The notes under the pieces were generated by a model, which was not told the origin of the DNA, did no database searches, and saw only the letters and a program-made list of their open reading frames with translations. From Leisingera sp. ANG-M1 (GTDB lineage Bacteria; Pseudomonadota; Alphaproteobacteria; Rhodobacterales; Rhodobacteraceae): DNA of 64,000 nucleotides. Shown here piece after piece: positions 8,977-19,418 of the stretch (position 1 is its first letter; every line of letters starts with the position of its first letter). The stretch is taken from positions 62,001 through 126,000 of the forward strand of contig NZ_JWLC01000006.1 of assembly GCF_000813745.1 (NCBI RefSeq). Direction: 5' to 3'. Position numbers and translations under genes: made by a program.

Positions 8977-10008
8977 TCACTTCGGCATCAGCGCCCAGTA
9001 ATCCAGATCCAGCAGCACGTCGGGCAGATACTTGCCATCCTCGCCCTTCAGCTCAAACGGTGCGCCTCCCTTGGTGGCGACCAGCCGCAGCCGGATCGCA
9101 CCGACGCCGGGAGCAGAGGTATCCGCCTTGTCCAGCACCTCGGACCAGGCCCGCACTGTCAATCCAGACAGGCAGGGGTTGGCATGGGCGCCGCCATTGA
9201 GGCCCACGATCATCTGCGCATTGGCCAGCCCGTTGAACGACAGGGTCCGCGCCATCGAGATCACATGGCCGCCATAGATCAGACGGGTTCCATCCGGCCG
9301 CGCTGTATTGTCGAAATGCACCTTGGCAGTGTTCTGCCACAGGCGCGTCGCCATCATATGCTCGGCTTCCTCGATGGTGACGCCATCCACATGGTCGATG
9401 GTCTCGCCCACCTCGTAATCGCCCCAGCGGTGCGGCTCGCCGGCCAGGGTGAAGTCGTAATTGCTGAAGTCCAGCCCCGCCGGGATCACCAGCTGATCCG
9501 CCGGGATCACCTTGTTCAGTTCCGGGATCACGGTTTCGGGTGCAGGCGCCGAGATATCGCGTTTGCGCACCATCACCCAGCGCACATACTCCATCACGCA
9601 TTCATCGCGCTGGTTCAGGCCACGGGTGCGCACATAGACCACGCCGGACTTGCCGTTGGAGTTCTGCTTGAGGCCGATCACCTCGGACTCGGATCGCAAA
9701 GTGTCGCCGGGATAGACCGGCAGCAGCCAGCGCCCCTCGGCATAGCCAAGGTTCGCCAGCGCGTTCAGCGAGATGTCCGGCACCGTCTTGCCGAACACCA
9801 CATGGAAGGCCGCCAGATCATCCAGCGGCGCCGAAGGCAGACCAGAGGCCCGGGCAAATTCATCCGAAGAATAAAGCGCATGGCGGGCCGGATAGAGCGC
9901 ATGGTACAGCGCCCGCTCGCCGCCCGACACCGTGCGCGGCACCGCATGGCGGATCACTTCGCCAACGGTGTAGTCCTCAAAAAAGCGGCCCGGATTGGTC
10001 TTGGCCAT
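8977..10008 (-). CDS. mch: mesaconyl-CoA hydratase ((2R,3S)-beta-methylmalyl-CoA dehydratase)
   Basis: A 343-residue double hot-dog (MaoC-like) hydratase that interconverts mesaconyl-CoA and beta-methylmalyl-CoA in the ethylmalonyl-CoA pathway of acetyl-CoA assimilation. The N-terminus (GRFFEDYTVGEVIRH) and the repeat in the second half (HRWGDYEVGETIDH) show two MaoC-type units; HDNTARPDG-type and YGGHVIS stretches are typical. Length equals that of the R. sphaeroides enzyme. The ATG overlaps the stop of the DUF1737 gene. Context with malyl-CoA thioesterase supports the assignment over a generic MaoC protein. Confidence 0.88.
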   Translation of the reverse strand: MAKTNPGRFFEDYTVGEVIRHAVPRTVSGGERALYHALYPARHALYSSDEFARASGLPSAPLDDLAAFHVVFGKTVPDISLNALANLGYAEGRWLLPVYPGDTLRSESEVIGLKQNSNGKSGVVYVRTRGLNQRDECVMEYVRWVMVRKRDISAPAPETVIPELNKVIPADQLVIPAGLDFSNYDFTLAGEPHRWGDYEVGETIDHVDGVTIEEAEHMMATRLWQNTAKVHFDNTARPDGTRLIYGGHVISMARTLSFNGLANAQMIVGLNGGAHANPCLSGLTVRAWSEVLDKADTSAPGVGAIRLRLVATKGGAPFELKGEDGKYLPDVLLDLDYWALMPK

Positions 10009-10211
10009 CAGTGTTCTCCCAGTTTGGTCTCAGGCGTGTAGGTTCCGTCCACGTCCTTCACCACCGCCTGGCCGCAGCGCATCACGCCGCGCGCCGCGTC
10101 AAAGGCGTAGACAGGCTCGCCCTGCAGCTCCCAGCCCTTGTTCAGCGCAGCCGTTACCTTGTGGCAAAAGGCAGAGGTGTCGTCTTCGGACAAAAATCGG
10201 TAGAGTTTCAT
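10008..10211 (-). CDS. DUF1737 family protein
   Basis: A 67-residue cytoplasmic protein beginning MKLYRFLSEDDTSAFCHKVT with the GWELQGEPVYAFDA core of the DUF1737 family, whose members are short and of unknown function. It overlaps the mch start by one base (TGATG) and follows the nnrU-like gene by 22 bases, so it belongs to the mcl2-nnrU-DUF1737-mch operon. Confidence 0.8.
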   Translation of the reverse strand: MKLYRFLSEDDTSAFCHKVTAALNKGWELQGEPVYAFDAARGVMRCGQAVVKDVDGTYTPETKLGEH

Positions 10212-10233
10212 GGCTTCCTATCCTGCTGAGGGC

Positions 10234-10782
10234 CTATCCTGGGAAAGGCGACGGCCCGACCATGGAATGGACGTAGCCGATCACCCCCATCAGGACAATC
10301 GAAGCCGCAAAGAACATGCCATCCTTGGCAATCGAACCCTTGGGCCCCGGTTGCCATTCCGGCTCGGAGCGGTTGATCACGATGACCTCAGCCACCGCCC
10401 AGGCCAGAAGCCCGCCGAACAGGAGGATCGAAGCCAGGTCGCCATTGACCAGCAGATGCGCCGTGGCCCATAGCTTGAACCCCGCCAGCATCGGATGCCG
10501 CATGCCGCTCAGCAGCGCGCCTTTTTTCGGTGCCGGGCTCATCATATAGATGGCAATCAGCACCATCAGATTGTTGATATGCACCATGAAGGACGGCGGC
10601 GCCCAAACGTGGATGAACTCCATGGACCGGTAGCCCAGCACCATCAGCACAACACCCGCAACCAGCACCAGTGCCACCACACCGCGGCCGCCATTGCCCA
10701 TGGCGGCGCGGCGCTCCGGCGCCAGCCGTTTGAACAGGTGGCCGCCCCACCACAACAGGATGCCTATGAGCAGAAGCGTCAT
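10234..10782 (-). CDS. NnrU family integral membrane protein
   Basis: A 182-residue membrane protein with about five hydrophobic segments and the NnrU signature GMRHPMLAGFKLWATAHLLVNGD followed by a glutamate-bearing helix (GGLLAWAVAEVIVINR). NnrU was described next to denitrification genes, but no such genes are here; the related isoprenoid and methyltransferase membrane families share the fold. Between mcl2 and the DUF1737 gene in the same operon; its contribution there is unknown. Confidence 0.85.
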   Translation of the reverse strand: MTLLLIGILLWWGGHLFKRLAPERRAAMGNGGRGVVALVLVAGVVLMVLGYRSMEFIHVWAPPSFMVHINNLMVLIAIYMMSPAPKKGALLSGMRHPMLAGFKLWATAHLLVNGDLASILLFGGLLAWAVAEVIVINRSEPEWQPGPKGSIAKDGMFFAASIVLMGVIGYVHSMVGPSPFPG

Positions 10783-10816
10783 CTCAGTCTCCCAAAGCTG
10801 TTAATCGCGTCAACAG

Positions 10817-11671
10817 CTAGGCCGAAAGCGCGGCGATTGCATCCGCTTTTGCCAGGATCTCACGCGCCGTCACCACATGCAGGTTCTCAACTATCCGGCC
10901 GTCGACCACGGCAACACCCTGCCCTGCGGCCTGCGCCTCTTCAAATGCGGCGATCTGGCGGCGCGAGGTGTCGATCTCGCGCTCAGTCGGGGCAAAGGCG
11001 CCGTTGGCAACCTCCACCTGTGCCGGGTGGATCAGCGTCTTGCCGTCAAAGCCCATGTCGCGGCCCTGCGCGCATTCAGCGGCCAGGCCTTCGACATCCT
11101 TGAAGGCATTGTAGACGCCATCGACAATCACCAGCCCCTCGGCCTTGGCGGCCAGCAGGCACAGCCCCAGCCCGGTCATCATCGGCAGCCGGTCGGGGCG
11201 GAAGCGGGTCTGCAGCTCCTTGGCCAGGTCATTGGTGCCCATCACCATGCCCTGCAGCTTGGGATGAGTGCCAATCGCGGCCGCGTTCAGCATGCCGCGC
11301 GGGGTTTCCATCATCGCCCACAGCGGAATGTCCCCGGTGATCTCCGCCAGCGCATCCAGATCTTCCGGCGCGTTCACCTTGGGCAGGAGAATCGCATCGC
11401 AGTCCATCTTTGCCGCCGCAATGGCATCCTCGCGGCCCCACTCGGTATCCAGCCCGTTGATCCGCACGATTTTCATCCGCGCACCAAAGCCGCCCGCCTC
11501 CAGCGCTTGCGCCAAGGTCGCACGGGCATTGGGTTTTTCGTCCACGGACACCGCATCTTCGAGGTCGAAGATCACCGCGTCCACCGGCAGGGTTTTGGCC
11601 TTCTCCAGCGCGCGGGGCTTGGAACCGGGGATATACAAAACCGAACGGTAAGGGCGCGCACGCGGATCCAT
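10817..11671 (-). CDS. mcl2: (3S)-malyl-CoA thioesterase (HpcH/HpaI family)
   Basis: A 284-residue CitE/HpcH-like protein. In R. sphaeroides the paralogue at this chromosomal position (between mdh and mch) hydrolyses (3S)-malyl-CoA to malate and CoA, completing an apparent malate synthase with Mcl1; that functional assignment is by synteny. Visible motifs: YRSVLYIPGSKPRALEKA, VIFDLEDAV (Mg/CoA site), MMETPRG with the metal-binding Glu, and GFDGKTLIHPAQV. The start at 11671 has GGAGAG 5 bases upstream; an upstream in-frame extension to 11758 lacks such a site. A lyase function instead cannot be excluded. Confidence 0.85.
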   Translation of the reverse strand: MDPRARPYRSVLYIPGSKPRALEKAKTLPVDAVIFDLEDAVSVDEKPNARATLAQALEAGGFGARMKIVRINGLDTEWGREDAIAAAKMDCDAILLPKVNAPEDLDALAEITGDIPLWAMMETPRGMLNAAAIGTHPKLQGMVMGTNDLAKELQTRFRPDRLPMMTGLGLCLLAAKAEGLVIVDGVYNAFKDVEGLAAECAQGRDMGFDGKTLIHPAQVEVANGAFAPTEREIDTSRRQIAAFEEAQAAGQGVAVVDGRIVENLHVVTAREILAKADAIAALSA

Positions 11672-11689
11672 GCCAACTCTCCACAAGTC

Positions 11690-11703
11690 ATATTGTTGCG
11701 CAA
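11690..11703 (-). promoter_or_regulatory. ATATTGTTGCGC motif shared with the phaB promoter
   Basis: ATATTGTTGCGCAA lies about 20 bases upstream of the mcl2 start. The first 12 bases are identical to 41352-41363 upstream of phaB. Possible site of a PHB/acetyl-CoA regulator such as PhaR, by inference. Confidence 0.35.
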
Positions 11704-11744
11704 ATCGGTATAGATTCGATTGTATACTTTCAAGTACAATTCCG

Positions 11745-11755
11745 CTGCAGCGCAG
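11745..11755 (-). promoter_or_regulatory. CTGC-N3-GCAG candidate PhaR site before mcl2
   Basis: CTGCAGCGCAG fits the CTGC-N3-GCAG pattern that, from memory, was reported for PhaR in Rhodobacter. It is 74 bases upstream of the mcl2 start. Confidence 0.35.
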
Positions 11756-12021
11756 CAAAAACCTAAGGGCACTTGCGGCAAGGCATTGAATTCACGCGTG
11801 CTTTCTTGGCGCACGCTTGATTAACCACTTATCAGCACCTGACAGGCACACTGAAAGATACCAAGGCACAGGACCACTGCCGCCGCCACAGGCCGCACCT
11901 GCTGCCAGCAGGCATGAGGCCTGCATGTTGAACTACGTCACACACCGGCCCGCTCAGGGACACCGGGGGATGCCAGCGGGCACCCTTCTCTGTCCGGCCG
12001 TTCCGGAAAGGGTAAAACGAG

Positions 12022-12336
12022 ATGAAAAAGACATTTTTCGCACTGCCGGCCACGCTGGCTGCGCTGACCCTGGCCGCCGCCCCGGCCGCCGCCCAAAGCC
12101 GCAACTGCGCGCCGCGCGACATGGTGGTCAAACGCCTGGCAGAGAAATACGGCGAAAGCCGCCAAAGCATCGGCATGGGGCAGCAAGGCATGGTGATGGA
12201 GACCTTCGCCTCCGGCGAGACCGGCAGCTGGACCATCACGGTGACCACTCCCAATGGCATGACTTGCCTGGTGGCCTCCGGCCAGTCCTATGAAGTGCTC
12301 GCAGAAGCACTGCCGGAAGTCGAAAGCGACGCCTAA
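12022..12336 (+). CDS. conserved secreted protein, function unknown
   Basis: A 104-residue exported protein: signal peptide MKKTFFALPATLAALTLA ending at AAA, then RNCAPRDMVVKRLAEKYGES and a small beta-rich core (METFASGETGSWTITVTTPNG) with a second cysteine at TCLVASGQS. The pattern recurs in many alphaproteobacterial hypothetical proteins, but I know no function. AAGGGTAAAACGAG precedes the ATG. Likely periplasmic, with one disulfide. Confidence 0.8.
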   Translation: MKKTFFALPATLAALTLAAAPAAAQSRNCAPRDMVVKRLAEKYGESRQSIGMGQQGMVMETFASGETGSWTITVTTPNGMTCLVASGQSYEVLAEALPEVESDA

Positions 12337-12414
12337 GCGGTTATTGAGGCGGGTTTCCAGGCTGCAGGTTAAGCGGCCGGGGACGCCGCGCGGGCTGGCA
12401 ATTGTGAGCAGTCA

Positions 12415-13170
12415 TCAAGTCAGCCCGTCCCAGATCAGCTTGGCGCCGGTAACCGTCAGCAGCACATAGGTCAGCGCAAAGAACCAGCGCTCCGTGATGC
12501 TGTGATGCAGACGCACCCCCAGCCAGGCCCCCAGCAGCGCAAAGGGGGCAAGCACCAGATCCAGCAGCAGCGTGTCCCAGGTGAACAGCCCCAGCCAGGC
12601 ATATGGCACCGCTTTGGCGATGTTGACGGCCCAGAAGATCAGCACAGTGCTGGCCTGATACTCGGTCTTTCGCAACTTCAGGCTGAGGAGATAGACAGCC
12701 GCCGGCGGCCCGCCTGCATGGCTGACAAAACTGGTGAAGCCCACGGCCAGCCCGGCAAACAGCCCCGCCCTGTCTGAAAGCCGGGCCGCGGAACCGGCCG
12801 CAAACCCCAGCCGCCCGCGCATCTGCCACAGCACAAACCCGACTGAGACCGCGCCGATCAGCACCCGCATCGCATCATCATTGACAGCTGAGTAAATCCA
12901 GGCGCCCAGCGCCACACCAGGCAGCCCGCCGCCAATCAGCAGCAGCGACGCACGCAGATTCCAGCGCCCCCAATAGGGTTTCAGCGTCGCCAGATCGATC
13001 AGCATCAGCAAGGGCAGCATCAGCGCCAGCGCCGTTCCGGGGTCCAGCACCAGTGCCAGAATCGAAGCCGAGGCAAAGGCTGCACCGGAACCGAAACCGC
13101 CTTTGGACACGCCCGCAAAAACGACCGCGGGAATAGCAAAAACGAAAAACATAACATCAAATGCCGCCAT
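12415..13170 (-). CDS. TauE/SafE family sulfite exporter-like permease
   Basis: A 251-residue inner-membrane protein with about seven to eight hydrophobic helices and the two-fold TauE/SafE pattern (FAGVSKGGFGSGA in the first half, FVSHAGGPPAAVYLL in the second). The family exports sulfite, sulfoacetate and related organic anions; the substrate here cannot be read from the sequence. Convergent with 12022-12336 and divergent from mdh. Confidence 0.88.
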   Translation of the reverse strand: MAAFDVMFFVFAIPAVVFAGVSKGGFGSGAAFASASILALVLDPGTALALMLPLLMLIDLATLKPYWGRWNLRASLLLIGGGLPGVALGAWIYSAVNDDAMRVLIGAVSVGFVLWQMRGRLGFAAGSAARLSDRAGLFAGLAVGFTSFVSHAGGPPAAVYLLSLKLRKTEYQASTVLIFWAVNIAKAVPYAWLGLFTWDTLLLDLVLAPFALLGAWLGVRLHHSITERWFFALTYVLLTVTGAKLIWDGLT

Positions 13171-13208
13171 TGCCCGCCCCGGAAAGCCCTAAATTCCTTG
13201 CGCTTTAG

Positions 13209-14291
<1,083 letters not shown>

Positions 14292-14315
14292 GAAAAGCCG
14301 GGAAATCCCGCATTG

Positions 14316-14346
14316 AATGCGCGCCATCCGGCGCGCATTTTCTTTC
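14316..14346 (+). terminator. intrinsic terminator of mdh
   Basis: Perfect 10-base stem AATGCGCGCC/GGCGCGCATT with loop ATCC and a following T-rich tract, 24 bases after the mdh stop. Confidence 0.88.
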
Positions 14347-14368
14347 CAGAGTCATCTCGGGAAGAACC

Positions 14369-14695
14369 ATGTATCTGCTGGCGATCAAGCTGTGCATCCT
14401 GTGCATTCCGGCCGTTTCCGTTCTTTGGGCGACGCAGCACGCCAAAGCTTCGATACTCCGCAAATCCAGAATCTCCTTGATTGGCTTTGCGATACTGCTG
14501 CTCGTCGCCTGGCCTGTGTTCGGATTTGTGCTTTTTCTTGGCTTCAGCATTGGCGGCGGCAATCCCAGCGTCCTGCAGATCGTGGTCCCGGCGCTGCTAA
14601 TGTCATCCCCTCTCCCGGCCGCTGCAGGGATCACGCTAGCGGCAGCCCGCTTCCTAAAAAGGCGCATCGGCGCTCAGGCATCAAAGGACGCGTGA
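14369..14695 (+). CDS. small three-helix membrane protein between mdh and sucC
   Basis: A 108-residue protein with three hydrophobic helices (about residues 4-20, 36-60 and 66-93) and a basic C-terminus. GGGAAG precedes the ATG by 6 bases. No family recognised. It lies between the mdh terminator and the sucC promoter, so it probably has its own weak promoter. Its base composition is less GC-rich than that of mdh or sucC. Confidence 0.6.
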   Translation: MYLLAIKLCILCIPAVSVLWATQHAKASILRKSRISLIGFAILLLVAWPVFGFVLFLGFSIGGGNPSVLQIVVPALLMSSPLPAAAGITLAAARFLKRRIGAQASKDA

Positions 14696-14820
14696 TTTTC
14701 CGCGAAGGGCCGGCGTGCCTGAAAACAGCCGCGCCGCAACGGCATGACGCTTCTGCCTTGCAATGCGGCGCTTGCGGCCTACGGCGGCATTCGAATCAAA
14801 GCCGTTAAGCTTTCGAAAAT

Positions 14821-14853
14821 TTGTGATCACACGCCGGAAATGCGTGATCACAA
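14821..14853 (+). promoter_or_regulatory. TGATCAC palindromic operator upstream of sucC
   Basis: TTGTGATCAC (14821-14830), 13 bases, GTGATCACAA (14844-14853): same arms as before sdhC. It ends 111 bases before the sucC ATG. Downstream, CTTTAACAC occurs twice (14898-14906 and 14911-14919), close to where a promoter would sit. Confidence 0.7.
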
Positions 14854-14964
14854 AAACCGAAAATCTTCATCATTTCCTGCTCTGCTGTCAAAAAAGCCTT
14901 TAACACTTGGCTTTAACACGGCCTATTGAAGACAGATTATTGCAGCCAGACGGGACAGTTTCAG

Positions 14965-16158
14965 ATGAACATCCACGAATATCAGGCCAAAGCCCTCCTT
15001 CGCAGCTACGGTGCCCCGGTGTCCGACGGACGCGTGGTGCTGAAAGCCGAAGACGCTAAAACCGCCGCCGGCGAACTGGACGGGCCGCTTTGGGTCGTCA
15101 AAGCGCAGATCCACGCAGGCGGCCGCGGCAAGGGCTCATTCAAGGAAGCAGACGCCGGCGAAAAAGGCGGCGTGCGCCTGACCAAATCGGTGGAGGAAGC
15201 GGCCGAGGAAGCCAAGAAGATGCTGGGCCGCACCCTGGTCACCCATCAGACCGGCCCCGTCGGCAAGCAGGTGAACCGCATCTACATCGAGGCCGGTTCC
15301 GGTATCAAAACCGAGCTGTACCTGGCGCTGCTGGTCGACCGCCAGACCTCGCGCATCTCCTTTGTCTGCTCGACCGAGGGCGGCATGGACATCGAGGAAG
15401 TGGCCGCCGCCACCCCGGAAAAAATCCTGTCCTTCTCGGTCGATCCGGCCACCGGCTACCAGGCCTACCACGGCCGCCGCATCGCGTTTTCGCTGGGCCT
15501 CAAGGGCGCCCAGGTCAAGCAGTGCGTGAAACTGATGGGCCAGCTCTACAAAGCCTTCGTCGAGAAGGACATGGAGATGCTGGAGATCAATCCGCTGATC
15601 GTCGGCGACGACGACAGCCTCAAGGTGCTGGACGCCAAGGTCGGCTTTGACGGCAACGCGGTCTACCGCCACGCCGACGTGGCCGAGCTGCGCGACACCA
15701 CCGAGGAAGACCCGAAAGAGCTGGAAGCCTCCAAGTACGACCTGAACTACATCGCGCTCGACGGTGAGATCGGCTGCATGGTGAACGGCGCAGGCCTGGC
15801 GATGGCCACCATGGACATCATCAAGCTCTATGGCGCTGAGCCTGCAAACTTCCTCGACGTCGGCGGCGGCGCCACCAAGGAGAAGGTCACCGAGGCCTTC
15901 AAGATCATCACCTCCGACCCCAACGTCAAAGGCATCCTGGTCAACATCTTCGGCGGCATCATGCGCTGTGACGTGATCGCCGAGGGTGTGGTTGCAGCCG
16001 TCAAGGAAGTCGGCCTGCAAGTCCCGCTGGTGGTCCGCCTTGAAGGCACCAATGTCGAGAAAGGCAAGGAGATCATCAACACCTCCGGCCTCGACGTGAT
16101 CGCCGCCGACGACCTGAAAGACGGCGCCGAAAAGATCGTGAAGGCGGTCAAAGGCTGA
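14965..16158 (+). CDS. sucC: succinyl-CoA synthetase beta subunit (ADP-forming)
   Basis: Beta subunit of succinyl-CoA synthetase, coupling succinyl-CoA cleavage to ADP/GDP phosphorylation. The 397 residues start [16 protein letters not shown], contain the ATP-grasp domain ([13 protein letters not shown]), EINPLIV, and [14 protein letters not shown] with [11 protein letters not shown] in the C-terminal CoA-ligase domain. The start at 14965 is set by the conserved N-terminus; an upstream in-frame TTG at 14926 is unlikely. First gene of the suc-lpd series. Confidence 0.96.
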   Translation: MNIHEYQAKALLRSYGAPVSDGRVVLKAEDAKTAAGELDGPLWVVKAQIHAGGRGKGSFKEADAGEKGGVRLTKSVEEAAEEAKKMLGRTLVTHQTGPVGKQVNRIYIEAGSGIKTELYLALLVDRQTSRISFVCSTEGGMDIEEVAAATPEKILSFSVDPATGYQAYHGRRIAFSLGLKGAQVKQCVKLMGQLYKAFVEKDMEMLEINPLIVGDDDSLKVLDAKVGFDGNAVYRHADVAELRDTTEEDPKELEASKYDLNYIALDGEIGCMVNGAGLAMATMDIIKLYGAEPANFLDVGGGATKEKVTEAFKIITSDPNVKGILVNIFGGIMRCDVIAEGVVAAVKEVGLQVPLVVRLEGTNVEKGKEIINTSGLDVIAADDLKDGAEKIVKAVKG

Positions 16159-16163
16159 GCGGA

Positions 16164-16934
16164 ATGAGAGTCAGTTCCATTTCGGCTGTTAGCTTCGCGC
16201 TGATGTGTGCGGCGTGTTCCAGCGGTTACACCGCTGGAGACGCCGAGCTGAACCTTGTTGCCGCAAGTAGTGAAGTCCCGGAACAAGGCGCTTATGTTGC
16301 AACCGCAGCGCCAGCTGCAGGCGGGCGATACGATCCTGCAACCGACGTCTTCGTTCCGGCACCCGGTACCAATGGCAGCCACGAGGTATTGAGTTCCACC
16401 GCCGCACCCGCGACTTCACAGACAACTGCGAATGCACCAGCAGCCTTTGCGAGCGCAACCGTGCCGGCAGCCCCGGTGCAAAACGTTGCGTTCTCCTCCT
16501 CCGCCAGCCCGGCAGGCGAGGTGCCTCTTTTGGTTCAAACCTGTGTTCAATCCGTTTCCGGAGCTTTCGGGAATGCTGATGGGCTCGCACAGAGGGGCTA
16601 CAAGCTGCAACGTGCCTCGGAGTCCCGCCGCAAATTCCACCGGAAGTTTCAGGTCTCCACTTTTGCGGCTCTGAATGGCTCCCACCGGTCCTCAGGATTG
16701 GAACTGCGGGCAAATCCGCGGCGCTCCGAGAACTACTGCTCTGTCACAGTCACAAGCAATGAAAGCCCTGGCAGCGTGACTGCGGCTTTGCGCAGCACTC
16801 TTGCGAACGCAGGTTTCCACGAAATCGGCGGTGACACTTGGAGCAATGGCAGCAGGCAATTGAAGGTGTCCCAGTTCCTGTCCGGCTCCAGGGTCGCCTG
16901 GACCACCTCGGTCAACATTACTGAGGTCCGGTAA
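16164..16934 (+). CDS. 256-residue lipoprotein between sucC and sucD
   Basis: Predicted lipoprotein with signal [16 protein letters not shown] and lipobox cysteine near residue 18. A long Ala/Pro/Ser/Thr-rich linker (to about residue 120) leads to a C-terminal domain with cysteines in [10 protein letters not shown] and NYCSVTV. It starts 6 bases after the sucC stop, so it is co-transcribed. No family recognised. Composition is plainer than the suc genes, consistent with an accessory gene inserted into the operon. Confidence 0.7.
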   Translation: MRVSSISAVSFALMCAACSSGYTAGDAELNLVAASSEVPEQGAYVATAAPAAGGRYDPATDVFVPAPGTNGSHEVLSSTAAPATSQTTANAPAAFASATVPAAPVQNVAFSSSASPAGEVPLLVQTCVQSVSGAFGNADGLAQRGYKLQRASESRRKFHRKFQVSTFAALNGSHRSSGLELRANPRRSENYCSVTVTSNESPGSVTAALRSTLANAGFHEIGGDTWSNGSRQLKVSQFLSGSRVAWTTSVNITEVR

Positions 16935-17143
16935 CGCAATCTTGCGCCCCTTGGATCAGATCACTCTAGGAGCCTTTCAAATGCAACGACCAACTGGCGG
17001 AAACAAACTGGCCATTGAACAGCAGCAAGCTGCTTCAATGACTGTTTCCCCAACAGCGCAAGGTCAAGACAAATGAAAGCCCCTGTCTACCTCATAAGCT
17101 TGCAGCAAACCGCTGCGCGCCTCTCGAAACAGGAACAAGTCTG

Positions 17144-17977
17144 ATGCCGCAGGCAACCTCAGATACCGGTCTGCAATCGTCTCCGGACGATGCACAGCCG
17201 CGCGCTTGCCCGGCCTGCGGCAGCAGCGGGTATCAGCGGCTTGCCGAATACTCTCCTGACCATTGGGAAATGGCGGAATGCACAGACTGCGGCTTTGTCT
17301 TCCTGCGCAACCCGCCGGGCTACGAGGCATTGAAAGAGGAATTTGCCTGGGAAACCACCTACCGGGCCAAGAAAGCCTCTTCCAAAGGCTCCACCCCTTT
17401 CAGCCCGGTTGCCCGCAAAATCCGCAATGCGCTGCGTATGAGCCGGAACAAGTCCCGTTCCTACCGCCGGTGGTTCGGCGACGGGCATGTTCTGGACATC
17501 GGCTGCGGCGCCGGCCACCGCGTGCGCGCACCGATGACGCCCTACGGCATCGAACTGTCGACCGGCCTGCACAAGATTGCGGATGAGCGGATGCGCGCGC
17601 GCGGCGGCTACTGCGTGCACGGCCCCGGCGCCGAAGCGATCTGGGAGTTCCCGGAAGAAACCTTCGACGGCATTCTCATGTATTCCTACCTGGAGCATGA
17701 AACCGAAGTCGGAAAAGTACTTGCCGGCGCCCACAGGGCACTGAAACCCGGCGGCGGGGTTTTTGTCCGGGTGCCGAATTACGCCTCTCTGAACCGCCGT
17801 GTTGTTGGACCGAAATGGTGCGGCTTCCGTTACCCCGACCACGTCAACTACTTCACTCTGCAGAGCTTGACCGCTGTTGCCGCAAAGGCCGGTTTCACAA
17901 CCCGCCTCGTCAACCGGATCTCGCTGCACATCGACGACAATGTCTCTGTGCTGCTGCGGAAAAAACCCACTTCCTAA
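17144..17977 (+). CDS. class I SAM-dependent methyltransferase with zinc-ribbon N-terminus
   Basis: A 277-residue protein. Residues 22-50 hold two CxxC pairs (CPACGSSGY and CTDCGFVF) forming a small zinc ribbon. Then comes a class I methyltransferase: HVLDIGCGAGHR is the SAM motif I, YGIELS motif II, and FDGILMYSYLEHE motif IV, followed by HRALKPGGGVFVRVPN. The layout resembles enzymes that methylate sugars or lipids in surface polysaccharide clusters. Here it sits alone between the sucC-linked lipoprotein and sucD, 18 bases before sucD. Substrate unknown. Confidence 0.85.
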   Translation: MPQATSDTGLQSSPDDAQPRACPACGSSGYQRLAEYSPDHWEMAECTDCGFVFLRNPPGYEALKEEFAWETTYRAKKASSKGSTPFSPVARKIRNALRMSRNKSRSYRRWFGDGHVLDIGCGAGHRVRAPMTPYGIELSTGLHKIADERMRARGGYCVHGPGAEAIWEFPEETFDGILMYSYLEHETEVGKVLAGAHRALKPGGGVFVRVPNYASLNRRVVGPKWCGFRYPDHVNYFTLQSLTAVAAKAGFTTRLVNRISLHIDDNVSVLLRKKPTS

Positions 17978-17995
17978 CGCAAGGATGAAATCGAT

Positions 17996-18880
17996 ATGGC
18001 AGTCCTCATCGACGAAAACACCAAGGTCATCTGTCAGGGCTTTACCGGCTCGCAGGGCACCTTCCACTCCGAACAGGCCATCGCCTACGGCACCAAGATG
18101 GTCGGCGGCGTGACGCCCGGCAAAGGCGGCATGGAGCATCTGGGCCTGCCGGTCTTTGACTCGGTGCATGAAGCCAAGCACGTGACCGAGGCCAATGCCT
18201 CTGTCATTTATGTGCCGCCGCCGTTTGCCGCGGATTCCATCCTTGAGGCGATCGACGCCGAGATGGACGTGATCGTCGCCATCACCGAAGGCATTCCGGT
18301 TCTGGACATGATGCGGGTGAAGCGGGCGCTGGAGAACTCCTCCTCGATCCTGATCGGCCCCAACTGCCCCGGCGTCATCACCCCGGACGCCTGCAAGATC
18401 GGCATCATGCCCGGCCACATCCACAAGCGCGGCAACGTCGGCGTGGTCTCCCGCTCCGGCACCCTGACCTATGAGGCGGTGAAGCAGACCTCCGACGTGG
18501 GCCTGGGCCAGTCGACCTGCGTCGGCATCGGCGGCGACCCGATCAAGGGCACCGAGCATATCGACGTGCTGGAATGGTTCCTGGCCGATGACGAAACTGA
18601 GTCCATCATCATGATCGGCGAAATCGGCGGCTCCGCCGAGGAAGAGGCTGCCCAGTTCCTGGCCGATGAAGCCAAAAAGGGTCGCTCCAAGCCGGTTGCA
18701 GGCTTCATCGCAGGCCGCACCGCCCCTCCGGGCCGCCGCATGGGCCACGCGGGCGCGATTGTTGCCGGCGGCAAAGGCGGTGCTGACGACAAGATCGAAG
18801 CGATGAAATCCGCAGGCATCGTGGTCGCCGAAAGCCCGGCCGGCCTCGGCGAAGCGGTTCTGAAAGCGATCGGCAAGTAA
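17996..18880 (+). CDS. sucD: succinyl-CoA synthetase alpha subunit
   Basis: Alpha subunit of succinyl-CoA synthetase. The 294 residues show the CoA-binding Rossmann domain ([16 protein letters not shown]), [19 protein letters not shown], and [16 protein letters not shown], which contains the active-site histidine that is phosphorylated. AAGGAT precedes the ATG. It is separated from sucC by two accessory genes, which is unusual because the two subunits are normally adjacent. Confidence 0.97.
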   Translation: MAVLIDENTKVICQGFTGSQGTFHSEQAIAYGTKMVGGVTPGKGGMEHLGLPVFDSVHEAKHVTEANASVIYVPPPFAADSILEAIDAEMDVIVAITEGIPVLDMMRVKRALENSSSILIGPNCPGVITPDACKIGIMPGHIHKRGNVGVVSRSGTLTYEAVKQTSDVGLGQSTCVGIGGDPIKGTEHIDVLEWFLADDETESIIMIGEIGGSAEEEAAQFLADEAKKGRSKPVAGFIAGRTAPPGRRMGHAGAIVAGGKGGADDKIEAMKSAGIVVAESPAGLGEAVLKAIGK

Positions 18881-18881
18881 G

Positions 18882-19418
18882 ATGCCGTCTACTCTGCGGG
18901 AAAACCTCAAGCGCGCACTGAAAAGACCATTGGCTTTTTCAGGCCGCTCCTCCCGCGGAGAATTCTGGGCCTTCGCTCCATTAAGCGTGGGCCTGCCGCT
19001 CTTTGCCGCCACTGTAAGCCTGCAACTGGAACTTGGCTTTTGGCTTGTGCTCTTGCTCACTGCTGCAGCGGCCCTGCCGCTTTTCGCGGCTGGCTGGCGG
19101 CGAGTGCAAGATACTGGAACTTATGGAAGCGATGCTATCGAGCCGTGGAAGTTCTTCTTTCTGGCTTTGGTGCTTGGGTATTTCACCAAATCCATCTTCC
19201 TGTGGGCAGACACCCAGATCAGCGCCGGAGCCGATGGCCCAACCGGATTTGGCGTCATGATTGCTGCCGCGCTAGCCGGAATTCCTATGGCTATCGGCGC
19301 CGCTACCGCAGCCTTCGCATTTCTATTTACGTTTCCTCAAGCTGCAGCCTTGACTCTGCTGCCGTCTGACACTGGCACCAACAAATACGGTCCCAACCCG
19401 CACGAGGCACCCCAATGA
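18882..19418 (+). CDS. DUF805 family membrane protein
   Basis: A 178-residue inner-membrane protein with the DUF805 pattern: FSGRSSRGEFWAF before the first helix, AAGWRRVQDTG after the second, and SDTGTNKYGPNPHEAP at the C-terminus. About four helices. It starts one base after the sucD stop and its end overlaps the sucA start by 4 bases, so it is firmly coupled to both. Function of the family unknown. Confidence 0.88.
   Translation: MPSTLRENLKRALKRPLAFSGRSSRGEFWAFAPLSVGLPLFAATVSLQLELGFWLVLLLTAAAALPLFAAGWRRVQDTGTYGSDAIEPWKFFFLALVLGYFTKSIFLWADTQISAGADGPTGFGVMIAAALAGIPMAIGAATAAFAFLFTFPQAAALTLLPSDTGTNKYGPNPHEAPQ

Larger units (their letters stand above)
11672..12021. other. divergent promoter region between mcl2 and a secreted protein
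   Basis: About 350 bases without a gene. It holds the mcl2 promoter side with two PhaR-like motifs (11690-11703, 11745-11755) and an AT-richer stretch (11703-11740). Nothing recognisable is seen in the half nearer 12022 apart from its ribosome-binding site. Confidence 0.4.

Noticed and set aside
17159-19060. 633-codon open frame on the minus strand
   Set aside because: It is antisense to the methyltransferase and sucD genes, which have clear families; long antisense frames are common in high-GC DNA.
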